Source of the DNA: Drechslerella dactyloides
Lineage: Eukaryota > Ascomycota > Orbiliomycetes > Orbiliales > Orbiliaceae
Direction of reading: 5' to 3'
Assembly: GCA_020064725.1 (NCBI GenBank)
Contig: JAGTWJ010000007.1
Location: 310,001-374,000 of the forward strand
Length of the DNA stretch: 64,000 nucleotides
Shown: positions 35,506-46,841 of the stretch, piece by piece
Layout of the letters: every line of letters starts with the position of its first letter
How positions within the stretch are numbered: position 1 is the stretch's first letter
The notes under the pieces: model-generated
Told to the model about the DNA's origin: nothing
Databases searched by the model: none
Seen by the model: only the letters and a program-made list of their open reading frames with translations
Program-made: the position numbers and the translations under genes

Positions 35506-37538
35506 ATGGCATCACGCCTCTTCGCACGGGGCCGCACAGCGCCGCTCGCCAGACTATCCATACCGCGTCGCCATTACTCCATCAAGCCGACGACGCTGAA
35601 CTCCGCCCCGCAGCAGCCGAAAGCCGGGCTGGACCAGGACCACCACTACACGCCCACCACCGCTACAACGCCCGTCCCGCCGAGCACATCGTCAGAACTA
35701 CCTTTACACCAAGCGTCGGCGAAGGAGCGCCCGCTGCCGGACGGCACGGTGCCCGATGGCGTGGACACAATCCCGAGCACGACGTCCGAGACGCCGGTTG
35801 ACGGGAACCTCGACGCGCTGAACGCGGATATATTCCGCAGTCGGCGCGCGAGAGTGCTGGCGAACGCGCCGGCGGGGGTGCAGCCTTCGTCGTCGGCGAG
35901 CGTGACGCAGCCTGCGGACGGTATCAACGGGCCGGAATTCACCGCCGCCTCCGCGAATGTCGAGAAGACGGCAGCAAAAGTCGTCGATGACATGAAGGTA
36001 TGTCCACTCCACTTACCTCGGATATGAGTTTAGGCAGTCTCGCGATTGAATCGTCTGCTGATACATCGGACTGACTGACAGGCCTCCACAGAAAGGTAAC
36101 CCGCGCCCGCCATTCGCCATGTCCGCGTCGGCCGTACCGTCGTCGCAGCTCGGACGGCTGTTCCACTACGGCGGTCTGGCAGTGGGTATGACGATCGGTG
36201 CGCTGAACGAGGGGATCAGGCGCGCGACGGGGAGCGAGGCGCCGAGCGGTGGGGGGCTGGTGCTTAATCCGCAGAACATCGAGCGGCTGGTCAAGACGCT
36301 GTCCAAGATGCGCGGGGCGGCGTTGAAACTGGGCCAAATGCTGAGTTTTCAAGGTGATTTCCGTTGCTGCTGCTATCCGTGTATATACAGTATGTACATG
36401 TACGCTGAGACCACTCGTAACTGTAGACTCCAGTTTTCTCCCACCCGCGATACAAACGATCCTCACCCGCGTGCAGAACCAAGCGGACTACATGCCGCCC
36501 TCGCAGCGTGACGCCGTGCTATCCGCCACGCTAGGCGCGAACTGGCGGTCCCTCTTCGCCTCCTTCGGCGAGACCCCCATCGCCGCCGCCTCCATCGGCC
36601 AAGTGCACACCGGCACCCTGTCGGACAGCGACAACACCCCCGTTGCTATAAAGATCCAGTATCCCGGCGTAGCAGACTCCATCTCCAGCGACCTGAACAA
36701 CCTATCCATCCTGCTGACCGCGACGCGACTCCTCCCGCGCGGCCTCTTCCTCGACAAAACGATCGCGAACGCCCGCACGGAACTCGCATGGGAATGCGAC
36801 TACCTCCGCGAAGCAGCCGCGCAAACCAAATTCGCAACCCTAACATCCTCACACGCTCTCACCCGCGACGTCTTCACCGTCCCGCGGGTCTTCGAACACG
36901 CGTCCGGAAAAACGGTGCTCACAATGTCGTTGATGTCGGGAACGCCCATCTCGCAGATAATCCTCGCGAACAACCTCCCGCAGGAAGACCGCGACTGGCT
37001 CGGCACGCAGATACTGCAGCTATGCCTCCTCGAGCTGGCCGCATGGGGATACATGCAGACGGACCCGAACTGGAGCAACTTCCTCTACAGCAAAACCGCA
37101 GCCGGCGATCGGAAAATCGCACTGCTGGACTTCGGCGCATCGCGGGAGTTCCCCGCCGACTTTCTATCCCGGTACCTATCCATCCTGCGCGCGGCGGCCG
37201 TGAACGATACCACCGCGATACGCGACGTGAGCGTCCAGCTAGGTTACCTCACGGGTCTGGAAAGCGAGGCTATGCTCCGCGCGCATATCGCGTCGATAGT
37301 AGCGCTCGCCGAGCCGTTCGCGGAGTCGGCGCCGACGGTGTACGACTTCGCAGGACAGACGGTGACGGACCGGGTGCGCAGCATGATTCCTGTGATGGTA
37401 AGGGAGCGGCTGCGGCCGCCGCCTGAGGAGACGTACAGTCTTCACCGGAAGCTGAGCGGTGCGTTCTTGCTGTGTGCGCGACTAGGGAGCCGCGTGCGGG
37501 CGCGTGAAATGTTCGAGGAGGTCGTGGGGGGCAAGTAG
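35506..37538 (+). CDS. coq8: Mitochondrial ABC1/COQ8 atypical kinase (coenzyme Q biosynthesis)
   Basis: Three exons, 35506-35997, 36092-36353 and 36427-37538, give 621 residues. The N-terminus is Arg-rich and Ser/Ala-rich with almost no acid (MASRLFARGRTAPLARLSI), a typical mitochondrial targeting signal, followed by about 120 disordered residues. The UbiB-family KxGQ helix is KMRGAALKLGQMLSFQD, split by intron 2. Then follow the Ala-rich nucleotide loop AAASIGQVHTG, the Lys strand VAIKIQYPGV, ELAWECDYLREA, the catalytic MQTDPNWSNFL and the metal-binding LLDFGASREF. Every UbiB hallmark is present. COQ8 is an ATPase of the inner-membrane matrix side that supports the CoQ synthesis complex. Longer than yeast Coq8 because of the disordered N-terminal part. 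Confidence 0.93.
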
Positions 37539-38343
37539 TAACATCCGTGTAGATTCGTGGCGAGGGTAGACTTGCTGTAGACTATCGTACTGTATATATT
37601 AGATAGACAGCGGATTGTACATATAACCAAAACTATACTCGAACTGTGAATATTATAGCCAGCCGGCTGTGCATCTACGAACATCTTGTCGATGCTAATA
37701 CGACAACTCGATTCGATAGGCAGTATATACTTAGTTATAGGTAGGTACTAGTCCAGCGCAAACAATGCAAGATCAATCGTATCATCAATAATCCAATTCA
37801 TTCGTCACCCATGTATGTATGGCATTGTCACGTATCGATCAAACCCCAAATTTATCGACCCTATAATACTAGAATATGAAAGGAAGGAAAATGAAAGAAA
37901 GGAGAATCGAAAAACTCGCACACCACCGCACCGCATGCATGCAGCCTAGCTGGTTCGAGTATGAAGGGTAGATACCCGGTAACTTAAGATAGTGTATCGC
38001 AGAGAATGTGTGGGTCGAGGCCGTTATATAGAGTAGGCTGCCCGGTGAAATGAACCAGTGAGTAACTAGAGAATAGAGCCTGCTGCCATCCACCGCCGTG
38101 GAAGGAGAAAAATTGGATAAAAATTCATGTCTACCGTACGTATCGCGCGAAAAAAAAAAAAGAAAGGAAACCCCAAAATGCATGCGTAACCAGCAGTGCC
38201 AACTCAATTTCGACCCAGACAAGCAGAAAGAAAAATGCATTGAAGAAAGGAAGCGAGGGAAGGAAGCGACGCCGGAACCGGCTCGCGTGGTATCAGGGTA
38301 AGGATGTGAACGGACGGGGACGATATCGATATCGATTGACCGC
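37539..38343. other. Intergenic between convergent genes, 0.8 kb
   Basis: 3' regions of COQ8 (plus) and UBC1 (minus). Contains an A12 run near 38150. No gene supported; open frames here run antisense or into the UBC1 last exon. Confidence 0.5.
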
Positions 38344-39305
38344 TCACGCGGGCTGGGAGAGCAGCCGTTCGACAATCTCCTCGGACACCTCGGCCGGCAG
38401 GCGGCCGACGCCGCGCGGGATGCCCATCGCTTTAAGCGCGCGGACAACGCGGGGCACGTCGAAGCCCATGGCGGAGAAGTCGGCGAAGATGCCCGGCGGG
38501 TAGCCATCGTACTGCTGCTGGCTGTGAAAAAGCAGAACCCACGTCAGCGTGCGTTTACAAAAGTGTAGAGATGATGTAGAACCTACCGTATGCGTTCTTC
38601 TTCGGCCCTCTGCCGGGCTTCGGCTTCCCGTGCGGCGCGGGGGTCTCTCACAGCAGACGAGGAGCTGGACGCGACGGACTGCGGGGCGCCCGCGTAGCGC
38701 ACGGCCCACTCGCGGGCGGTCTTTTCGAAGAGGGGCTTGTCGCGGAGGAGCATGCCGGCGACTTCGGCGTCCTGGGGGTCCTTCGGCTCGGGGGTGGCGA
38801 GGAGGGACTGCAGGGACAGCATGGCGGATTTGATCGTCAGGACGGGTGACCAGGCGGCGGAGAGGGTGTCGAGGCAGATGGCGCCCTGCGGTTTACATCA
38901 ATCGCTGCATTAGCTCGGCTGTACGTGTGTAGGTACGGTTTTATGCGGGTAGCCGGTGAGATATAACACAACTCGATTGTCGTGTCACAACCCCGCTGAC
39001 GATATTAAACTTATGATTTACGACGGTACGGAAAGGGCAGAGGGCGTGTTTACAGTCTGAGAGCTGACGTTGGGATGCCAGACTTTGGTCTCGAACCGCA
39101 TCTGCGGGGGCTTGAACGGGTACTCGGCGGGGATCTTGATGTCGACGGTGAACTCGCCGCCCTCGTAGGGAGTGCCGGGGGGTCCCTTGAAGACGCCGCG
39201 AAGGTGGGAGATGTCGTCATTGACGGGCTCGGCCTTCATGCCGGAGAGGGCGTCCTTGCGGAGGTCGTCCATCTCCTTGTTGATCCGGCGGCTGCGGTTT
39301 GCCAT
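38344..39305 (-). CDS. ubc1: Ubiquitin-conjugating enzyme E2 with UBA domain (UBC1/E2-25K type)
   Basis: Three exons, 39305-39054, 38885-38587 and 38521-38344, give 242 residues. The E2 core covers residues 1-150: INKEMDDLRKD helix 1, YPFKPPQMRFETKVWHPNVSSQTG, and the active-site Cys88 in GAICLDTLSAAWSP (the intron falls just before this motif). The Asn needed for catalysis is in the HPN motif. An Ala/Ser/Glu-rich linker follows, then a C-terminal UBA-like domain (FSAMGFDVPRVVRALKAMGI) ending in LLSQPA. Domain order and size match yeast Ubc1 and human UBE2K, which extend Lys48-linked ubiquitin chains and act in the cytosol and nucleus. The upstream leader is CT-rich and triplet-rich. Confidence 0.95.
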
Positions 39306-40995
39306 GGTGGGGGGAAGGCGTGTCGGGGTGCACTGGTGGAGGGAGCGAGAGGCTGGCCGGCTAGCTGTCAGGATCTACGGCCGGGCTGACTGCAGTGCGG
39401 GAGGCGAAGCAATCGACGGTAGAAGGAAGGAGACGGCGGGAGGCAGCCGGACGGGCGTCTACGAGGGTGTATCGAGCGAAGCCGTCGATGGAGAGCGTAT
39501 ATAATGCAGCTGGAGGGGCAAGGCGGTGGCGGTGGTGGAGGTTGAGGAGGAGAGTGTGGAGAGGCTGGCGGAGGGAAGAGGTTGGCGGGAGCTTCTTAAA
39601 GCAGCTGGGCGGCAGCAGCAAGCAGCAAGCAGCAGCAGAAGCGGCGTCGACAACACAGCAGCCGCACCGCTCACGGAGTTTTCCCACAGCCTGATCTGAT
39701 CCTGCGTCTTCGTCCGGCTACGATGATATGATAGGGCAGACGCCGGTGCAGACGAGGCGTCCGTGCTTGCTGGCTGGCGGTTGCAGTTGGTCTCGTTTCA
39801 GGGCTCTGCACTAGCTAAATGTGCGTGGTGAGCTGCGATACGGCGGGCTCCAAGTATTTAAGTGCTTACCTCATGCAGAATGCGGTGGAATCTCATCCCA
39901 GTAGCATTATCGGTTCCAGAATCCGACAAATGCATACCTCTCGATATTGGTATCACGAATATGGATCCTAGCCTCGAAGCCGGTGAATCCATCGGTTTCT
40001 ACCTCGGCGAGGATACGGAGCTTATATGCGCATGCAACGTGGTTTTTGATTAAAAGCTTAATGATAGGACTGGAGCCCGCCCAGCTGTCCCAGCTCTCCT
40101 CCCACAACCTCGCATCCAACGAGTGCGGGAGACGCCGGTCCAATGGCACAACTGACTCTACATGAACTAAATTTTGAATTTTTGATAAAAAAAATGTCGC
40201 GAATGAAAGAATGGAAGTTGCCCAACAGAGGTGTCCGCCCCGCCCGTCCGCCCGCCGCGACCGGTCGATAGAAAGTTCAAGCGTAGCGCTGCTTCGTCGG
40301 CAGCTGCTGCCGGCGTACACGCGTGCACCCTGCGTATTGAATACAGCTGGTACGACGCCTGTATACGGCGCTGCCGCCGACGGAGCGCGGTAACCTGATC
40401 CCTATCGACTGGCCGCCATGACGAGCCACACGCGGTCGACTGTCCGTCCGTTTGGATTATATAGGTGTAGAAACGAATGGAAGGGGTGGTTAAAAAAATT
40501 GCAAATTCAAATTCAAATTCAGATGTTCAAAAGCAAATTCCAGACTGGAAAAGGGTGTGGTAAAAGCGAATGGGGGGGAAAGCTTAAAGGGTCAAGTAGC
40601 AGCATGCAATACGTTACCCTCTCGAAGACGCCTCGTGCACAATATATATACCTTTTTATATATCCACATATCCCGATGATGACGATACGATATAGTAGTT
40701 AACCCAAGTTGACGAATTTCCGTAAAACACCTCCTAGCTTCCAGATACGAATCCTCCAGATGTCGATGGTTGCGCCGAGCGAGCGAGCAGAAGTACTCCA
40801 GATAGAAAGCCAATCAACCAACCAACCAGCACGCCATCGATCCAGCGATTAATATTCGAAAGGGAGGGTGTAAAGATAGAGAGATGGATAGGCAGATATA
40901 CGTGTGTAGTATATACTTATACAGTCATATATAGCGTGCGTACTCCGTATAGAAGCACGCATGATATATAACGTCGAGGCATCCGACCAGCAGAG
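39306..40995. other. Intergenic, 1.7 kb
   Basis: Promoter of UBC1 with a GCAGCA/AGCAGC triplet run at about 39606-39650, then low-information sequence. An AAATTC-type repeat lies at 40501-40520. No supported gene; several short open frames have no domain. Confidence 0.5.
39606..39650. repeat. CAG-type triplet-rich tract
   Basis: Imperfect GCA/AGC triplets upstream of UBC1 on its leader side. Length is modest, about 45 bases, with interruptions. Confidence 0.6.
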
Positions 40996-41495
40996 CTAGT
41001 GCTTCTTGGACTTGCGGGCGGCCTTGTTTCCACCCGGAGCAGCAGCCGCAGCTGGCGAGAACGTCGCTGTCAATATACCGCTCATGATCAGTTATACTGT
41101 TTCAATCCTCTTTTTTGTTTTCTTGGTTTTTTTGTCTTTTTCTTTTTCTTGTACGAGACGAATGTGAGATGGTATGTTCATATAATTTATATAAGTATAG
41201 TACATCTGCCGCCGACGGCATAAAGTATCTAGTATTATACAAAAGATGTATGGCGGGATGTTGTACAAGAAGGGTATGCGAAAGAAGGGCAAGATTATAT
41301 CTTACAATGATGGCGTTTGCGCTGCTTCTTGCCGGAATACTGGTCCTCCGGCTGCTCGTCGCCGGCGGCGGGCACGGCGGACTCCTCTGCAGGCGGCGCG
41401 GTGGTGGCGTCCACGGCGAGATTGAGGTTGTGACCGGGGCCGTGGATGGCCAGGACGATGGCGCCGTTTTTGCGTTGCGTCGGTTTAAAATGCAT
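40996..41495 (-). CDS. Small basic hypothetical protein, 86 residues
   Basis: Two exons, 41495-41306 and 41066-40996, joined in phase 1 by a 239-nt intron (donor GTAAGA, acceptor ACAG), the longest intron in this window. The N-terminus (MHFKPTQRKNGAIVLAIHGP) is followed by an Ala/Pro/Glu-rich middle and a QYSGKKQRKRHH basic patch. After the splice comes an Ala run and GGNKAARKSKKH at the end. No signal peptide or membrane segment; the basic tails suggest nucleic-acid or ribosome contact, but that is inference. Support comes from matching phase, tidy stop and codon composition. Without expression data the call is moderate. Confidence 0.6.
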
Positions 41496-42961
41496 GTTTG
41501 CTCGTGTTTTGTGATGGTAATGCCGCTATCCAGCCAGTGCTATTCCTGTGTACTGTCGAGAGTACCGCTTTATCGATCGGGCCGAGAAAAGGTCGAGTCG
41601 GGGGGAAAAGAGAGAGAAAGAGGGAAGATTCAGATCTTGGGGAGAGAGGAGGGAGAAGGTTGACTGGGACCGTTTGGGGGCTCGAGGCTGGCAGGAAGGA
41701 CTGGTTGGGAGCGTTTTGTCGCGGCGGGCATGAAGAACGAGGAGCAGGCACAGGCGGGAGTCCGAGGCGGAGGAGGCGACCGAAGACCGTGGGCGAGGTG
41801 GTCGGAGGAGGGCAGCAGCATCAACAGAAAGGAGCAGAATAGAAAGGGATCACGGTCTTCTTCTTCTTCGGCGTCGTCGTCTTTTTTATCTTTTTATCTT
41901 TTTTATATGTTTTATACGTGCATGGCTATACAGGTTTAAAGGATACCGTGTAATCTCGACGGGGCGGTCTCGACGCTCTTATACAGCCCTTCCAAGAGAG
42001 AGAGTGTGTGTGTGTGCTGTGTGTTCCTGGTTGACTCATTCGCCGGTTATTGCTTCTTTCGCCGCCCGAGCTGCGAGTTCCTGGCTTCCTCCCAAACGCA
42101 CACAACTGCGCGGGGATGCTTTACACATTCGGAGAGTCCTGCGCAATACAGCACTTACCTCACTTACCTCATACTTAGTACGCACTCACACACCTGCAGG
42201 CATGCATGCACGGCTGGGCCTCAGGAATGGACGAATCGAATGCCCGGACGGCGGGCTGCTGGCGGCCTGCCTCGCGTGATCTGACTGGCCGCCGCCTCCG
42301 CCCGCCATTGGCCGCCGCTTCGGGCATAATTCACACCAAAACTTCCCCCCCAACCAAGGCTCACTCCAGCTTTGGTTCTATTCCTGTCTCACTCGAGACC
42401 TCCGCGTCGGCTTCGCGGCTGTACACTTATCTCAGATCCGGGGTACCTACTTAGGTCCTGAGTGTGCATCCAGCTGATGGAGATTGCTATTGTGATGACG
42501 TTGAGGATCGTGGCCAGTCATCCGGCTGGTGTTTTCAGGCGCGGCGGCCTGGGCTAGTCTGCTTCCAATTTGCCGTAATTTGCCGCTGGTGACTGCAATT
42601 CTCTACACGCTTACGATATCGATACTAAGAGTGTGCATAATATGGCTCATCGGGCCTTAATAATCCATGGATCCAGATGGTGGTGCCATTTGGTATCATC
42701 CATCGTCAGAGCAGCCGCACGATTACCTAATACTCGCGATATCAAAACCGCATTCCGAGATCTCAAGATCAATTTGACTGAGGCAAAATGCAATGGATCG
42801 CATTAGTTAAGTAATTAGTATCATACGGTGGTCTATGTACTCACGCACGCTCTGTAATGCATACACACACATATGTACGGTGGCGATATAATACTCATAC
42901 ACAATATACACTCAAACACAACGCCTCATATACGCGGCCGTGAGTCCCGTCATTAGTCTGG
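41496..42961. other. Intergenic, 1.5 kb
   Basis: Promoter and leader of the small minus-strand gene (GA-rich at 41580-41760), then GTGTGT and CACACA runs near 42005 and 42860. No supported gene. Confidence 0.5.
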
Positions 42962-44302
42962 TTACGCCGCCTTGCCGGCGACGTCGTCGAGTCCCCTCTC
43001 GATCCACTGCGCGTGATCCTTCCGCCGCGCCCGCATCGTCGCATGCGCAATCTCCCAGAAATTCTTCTCCCGGTTCCCGTACAGCGGCCCTTCATCATAA
43101 TGCAGGTTCCCCGGGAAGAATATCGGCACCAAGCACGCCCCCAGCCCCGGTATCACCTTCTCCGCTTCCATCAGCGTCCCCATCACGTCCGACACATCGT
43201 GGTTCTCCCGCTGCGGCGGCAGCGCTTCCTCGCCCGTCAACGGACTCACTCGCGGCTCGTCCCGCGGCTTGCCCACCGCTCTGTCGGTCTGATACCCGAT
43301 GATGGTCGACCGCGGCCTGTAAGGGCGTAGATGCAGTCCCAGCGTCGACGCCGGCCGCACGCAGCTCGCCGCCCACATGTTCTGCAGCATGCCGATGCCG
43401 CCGACAGCGATCAGGAACCACCTGTCGTCCTGGATGCCCGACACCGTGATCAGAAGCACGACCCACAGCACGGCCAGTATGAGATACATCGGCCGCGTCC
43501 AGCTGTGGGGCTCCGCCCGCGCGCTGGCGAGCGCCTCGATGTCCGGGTCGCTGGGCCGGCAGACGACCGCGACGGCGTACCGGTTCCCGTTGCCGCGGGT
43601 GAGCACCACCGTCTTGGGCTTCCACAGCCGCCGCCACGCCCACTTTTCCGAAATCCACTGCGGCAGCGCCGACGACACCAGGCTGAAGACGGTCCCCGCG
43701 CCGCAGACGAGGAAAATCGCCCAGTCACCCCACAACGCCCAGGGGATCACCGAGATGCCCAGCTGCACCACGATCACCACCCAGCCAACGTACCACGTCG
43801 CGTCGACGGCCGGCGGGTCGACGGAGCTCTTCACCTCGAGTATATCGACCCGCAAGCTGACCTTGCGCGGCTGCCCGTCCGAGTCGCGCGGCGGCGGGTC
43901 CGGCCAGTGCGACGGCGCCATGGCGTCCAGCGCGATCTCCCAGTCGCGGAAGAACCGGCCGAGCACCCAGCTGCCGTTATCCCGAACGTACCCGTTCGAG
44001 GTGTTCACGACAATGATGGCCGTGTCCGGCGCCGGCATGAGGCTGCCCGTGCCGAAGACGGACACGAGCGAGTTGAACGCGTAGGCGACCCAGCCAAAGC
44101 TGAACGCGACGGGGGCGAGGTTGAAGAAATAGGCGTTGTCATCGGACTCGTTGCGCAGGAAGCGGCGGTGCGGGATGCGGAGCGCGACGAGCTGCGCGAT
44201 CGCTTGCTGGACAATGTCGCCGCCGATGAGGAGGAGGAGGGAGAGGATGTCGGAAGGGTTGGACCATTGGGTCTTGAGGATTTCCGCGAGTGACTCGGAC
44301 AT
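42962..44302 (-). CDS. Multi-pass membrane protein of unknown function
   Basis: A single exon of 446 residues starting at the ATG ending the series ...GACATG (44302). About six hydrophobic segments are visible. They include DILSLLLLIGGDIVQQAIA near residue 20, APVAFSFGWVAYAFNSLVSV near 70, a long double segment (WYVGWVVIVVQLGIS, AIFLVCGAGTVFSLVSS) near 170-225, YLILAVLWVVLLITV near 290 and WFLIAVGGIGMLQNMW near 310. A conserved-looking NGYVRDNGSWVLGRFFRDWE block sits between segments two and three. From memory, proteins starting with a SNPSDILSLLLLIGGD block form a large uncharacterised ascomycete family. No transporter signature recognised. The opposite strand also has long open frames here, a by-product of high GC. 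Confidence 0.82.
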   Translation of the reverse strand: MSESLAEILKTQWSNPSDILSLLLLIGGDIVQQAIAQLVALRIPHRRFLRNESDDNAYFFNLAPVAFSFGWVAYAFNSLVSVFGTGSLMPAPDTAIIVVNTSNGYVRDNGSWVLGRFFRDWEIALDAMAPSHWPDPPPRDSDGQPRKVSLRVDILEVKSSVDPPAVDATWYVGWVVIVVQLGISVIPWALWGDWAIFLVCGAGTVFSLVSSALPQWISEKWAWRRLWKPKTVVLTRGNGNRYAVAVVCRPSDPDIEALASARAEPHSWTRPMYLILAVLWVVLLITVSGIQDDRWFLIAVGGIGMLQNMWAASCVRPASTLGLHLRPYRPRSTIIGYQTDRAVGKPRDEPRVSPLTGEEALPPQRENHDVSDVMGTLMEAEKVIPGLGACLVPIFFPGNLHYDEGPLYGNREKNFWEIAHATMRARRKDHAQWIERGLDDVAGKAA

Positions 44303-45397
44303 GTTCAATTTTCGTGGTTATACTTCTCGAGCGGTCGGTCGCGCGCGAGGCGCTATTCTGGGCTGTGGGAGGGTGTCCGCATGTAGCTTCGTGATTCTCG
44401 TTTCGTTCGTTTCGCCCGGTGATTGATAATGTTCGTAACGTTCGGTCGGCGGTCAGTCAGTTGGTCAGTCGGAAATGACAGTATCGCATCGCCAGCGAGC
44501 GCGCGTCATTGCATAGTTATAGAGGTATGATACGTAAGGCAGTATGTCCGAATAGATCCTGTCGGAGGTGAACTATATGTATCCCCCGGATCGTGCTTGC
44601 ATCCTGCAGCAGCATGGGATCGCTCGTGTGGAAATCATGCTCCAGGATACCAAGGATACCGAGCAAGTACAACGAACGAGGTCCAAGCTAGCGCTCGCTG
44701 CGCTGCACGGATAGGTCGACTCGCGAAAAAGGTTTCGCCGCCGTCAGAAATAAGTGCGTCCTTACATAACGGCTATCTTGCCGAGAGGATAGAAATACGT
44801 TATGCCAACTGCTAGCTTATACATATACCAACAATACTTGTACTTCTATAACACGCATCGACTATTTGAGGGGAAAGGCGGAGGATGCCGGCTGGTGACT
44901 GGATCCATGGAGGGCCTCGTCATCTGGACCCACCGCTCGTGGCGCCCGCCGCTCCAGACCAAGCTTTTTGGCCGGCAGTTCGGTTTGAAGGAAGGTTTGC
45001 AGACGGGTGGCCTGAAACGGCGAAGGTCACGCCGCTGTGACAGCACGGTGGTCCAATGGCGTTCCAAGGTCCGCGTGCACTTGCTGTTCCGTGCAGACTT
45101 TATTCTCAAGGTTCTGCGGGTGTCCTGTGCTGGACGCACTGTTCGAACTGAGTATTTCTATGGAGAGTATTCCTGTGAGGTTCATCACTGGATGTCAGTC
45201 GGGGATGCATGGTGGATTTACAGGGTGCAGGCGTGTCCACAGCGGGATATACGTGCATCAGCGAGGTATAGCTAGACGGATATGCTCGTATAACGTCTGT
45301 CGCGATATTTACCCCGCTGCGGGACTCAGACTCATAGCAGGATGCCGTCACCGGTCTCAGGGATATCAAGACTCCACGCTGGCTTATAGTTGAGCTC

Positions 45398-45418
45398 TCG
45401 ATCGATCGATCGATCGAT
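45398..45418. repeat. (TCGA)5 microsatellite
   Basis: Five tandem TCGA units, self-complementary, in the intergenic region upstream of the Snf2 gene. Confidence 0.9.
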
Positions 45419-45463
45419 GCTATTTTCACTTTCTCAGGGCCGTCGCTCGAAGCAGCATCCCGC

Positions 45464-45525
45464 TCAAGCTTCCAGCAGTCCCCGAAACAAAGCTTCCAGT
45501 CATCGGGACGAAGCTTCCAGCATCC
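45464..45525. repeat. Three spaced AAGCTTCCAG copies
   Basis: The decamer AAGCTTCCAG occurs three times about 25 bases apart, with related flanks, an imperfect tandem repeat in intergenic DNA. Confidence 0.75.
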
Positions 45526-46841
45526 GAACCGAACGCATAATGTGTAATTTAATTTGCTTTCCGGCGCCGAATGAGCGGCCGACCGTGGTTTGCTTCGCCT
45601 GGTCAAGGATCCAGTGCATCCGACCATCGGACCCGCCAGCCACCGGCCAGATGATCGAACGAAAGAATGAATGAAGGAATGCGTGAATGACTCGAGCTCA
45701 CTGCACTTATCCAGGAGGGGTTCCGCCGACCGCGATGCTAAGGACGCTTGTTCGGAGGGCCCTGCAGCTCCGCCGGCATCTCCCCTAAAATAGTCATTTC
45801 CACGCCCGAAAGTTAACTTGGCTCGATCCGCCGCACCATTCGCTAACTGGCAAAGGCAAGGGACGGCCATCGGTACCTTCCGCTATCGATACCGATCTCG
45901 AGAGCTGTTTCGCTATCTGGGTTCCGCGCATCTGTTTCAGCAGGAGGCTATTCTGCAAAGTATGCTTATGAGGAAGGGTCGATGCAGCTGCGCATCGAGT
46001 TTGAGTTTTGTCCCGGCGGGCTGCATCAAGGCCGCATTGGCCGCGGTGTGGTGCTTTGTTTAGAAGTCTAAACGGCGCAGCAGCGGTAACGATGCCTGAA
46101 TTTCCAGCTGTGCCGGACCTGCGTTGCTGCAGCTGTTGGTAATGTATACATGCACGCTCGCTGCTGAATATTCTACATGCTGCCACAAATGCTCCGTCCC
46201 TCTTCCTCCATCGCCATCGCCATCGCCATCATTCTTCCCCCGCACTCTCATATCATTCTCTACTACCTCATCGCTCCCTTCGTATACCGCCCTCCGTTCG
46301 CTTGTACCAGCCTTCCGCTCTTGCTGCTTTGCTTTGCTGCTCTGCCTCTCGCGCGCAGTGAGTGGTTGGTTCTCGTCTAAGTCGTGCAGCCTCGCATGTG
46401 AGTGGCCCAAGTCCTCCGTCCGATCCAGAACTAGATCTGGCGGGCTAAAATTGCACAGGCCTGGCGGGATGACCTGACGCTAATTTGGACGCCGCCGCCG
46501 TTAGGAGGAGTCAATCGTTTCTACCTATCTCAGTTGCTGCTGGTAAGTAAACCCGTAGGCTCCTCCTCCTCTCTTTAGACATTCCACTACAGCGCCTGGC
46601 ATCGGGGCTAGACATTCCAAGCCTATCGAAAGTCGCCTGTCACATGCGGAGCGGCGCCTGTCGCGATGCCGGCGCGCAAACAAAGCAACTCGACCGAGAA
46701 TCTTGCCCTTTTGCCGCCTCGTCCGATAAGCGACGCCCACCCACCTGCCCTTTGCCTGACAGATGCGAACCCACGTGGCTACGCTTCGTGCTAACTGAGA
46801 AACCAAAAGGCTCCAGGCAATCGCGCTCGACGACTGACGGC

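Larger units (their letters stand above)
44303..46841. other. Intergenic, 2.5 kb
   Basis: Divergent promoter region between the membrane-protein gene (minus) and the Snf2 gene (plus). It holds a (TCGA)5 microsatellite at 45398-45418, three AAGCTTCCAG copies at 45464-45525 and a (CATCGC) run near 46208. A minus-strand open frame at 45106-45870 covers these repeats and is probably chance. Confidence 0.5.

Noticed and set aside
43331..44293. Long plus-strand frame opposite the membrane protein gene
   Set aside because: Antisense frame of a GC-rich gene, full of Arg, Pro and His; the minus-strand frame has regular hydrophobic segments.
45106..45870. 254-codon minus-strand frame
   Set aside because: Covers a (TCGA)5 microsatellite and AAGCTTCCAG repeats, which produce its repeated CWKL residues; no domain.
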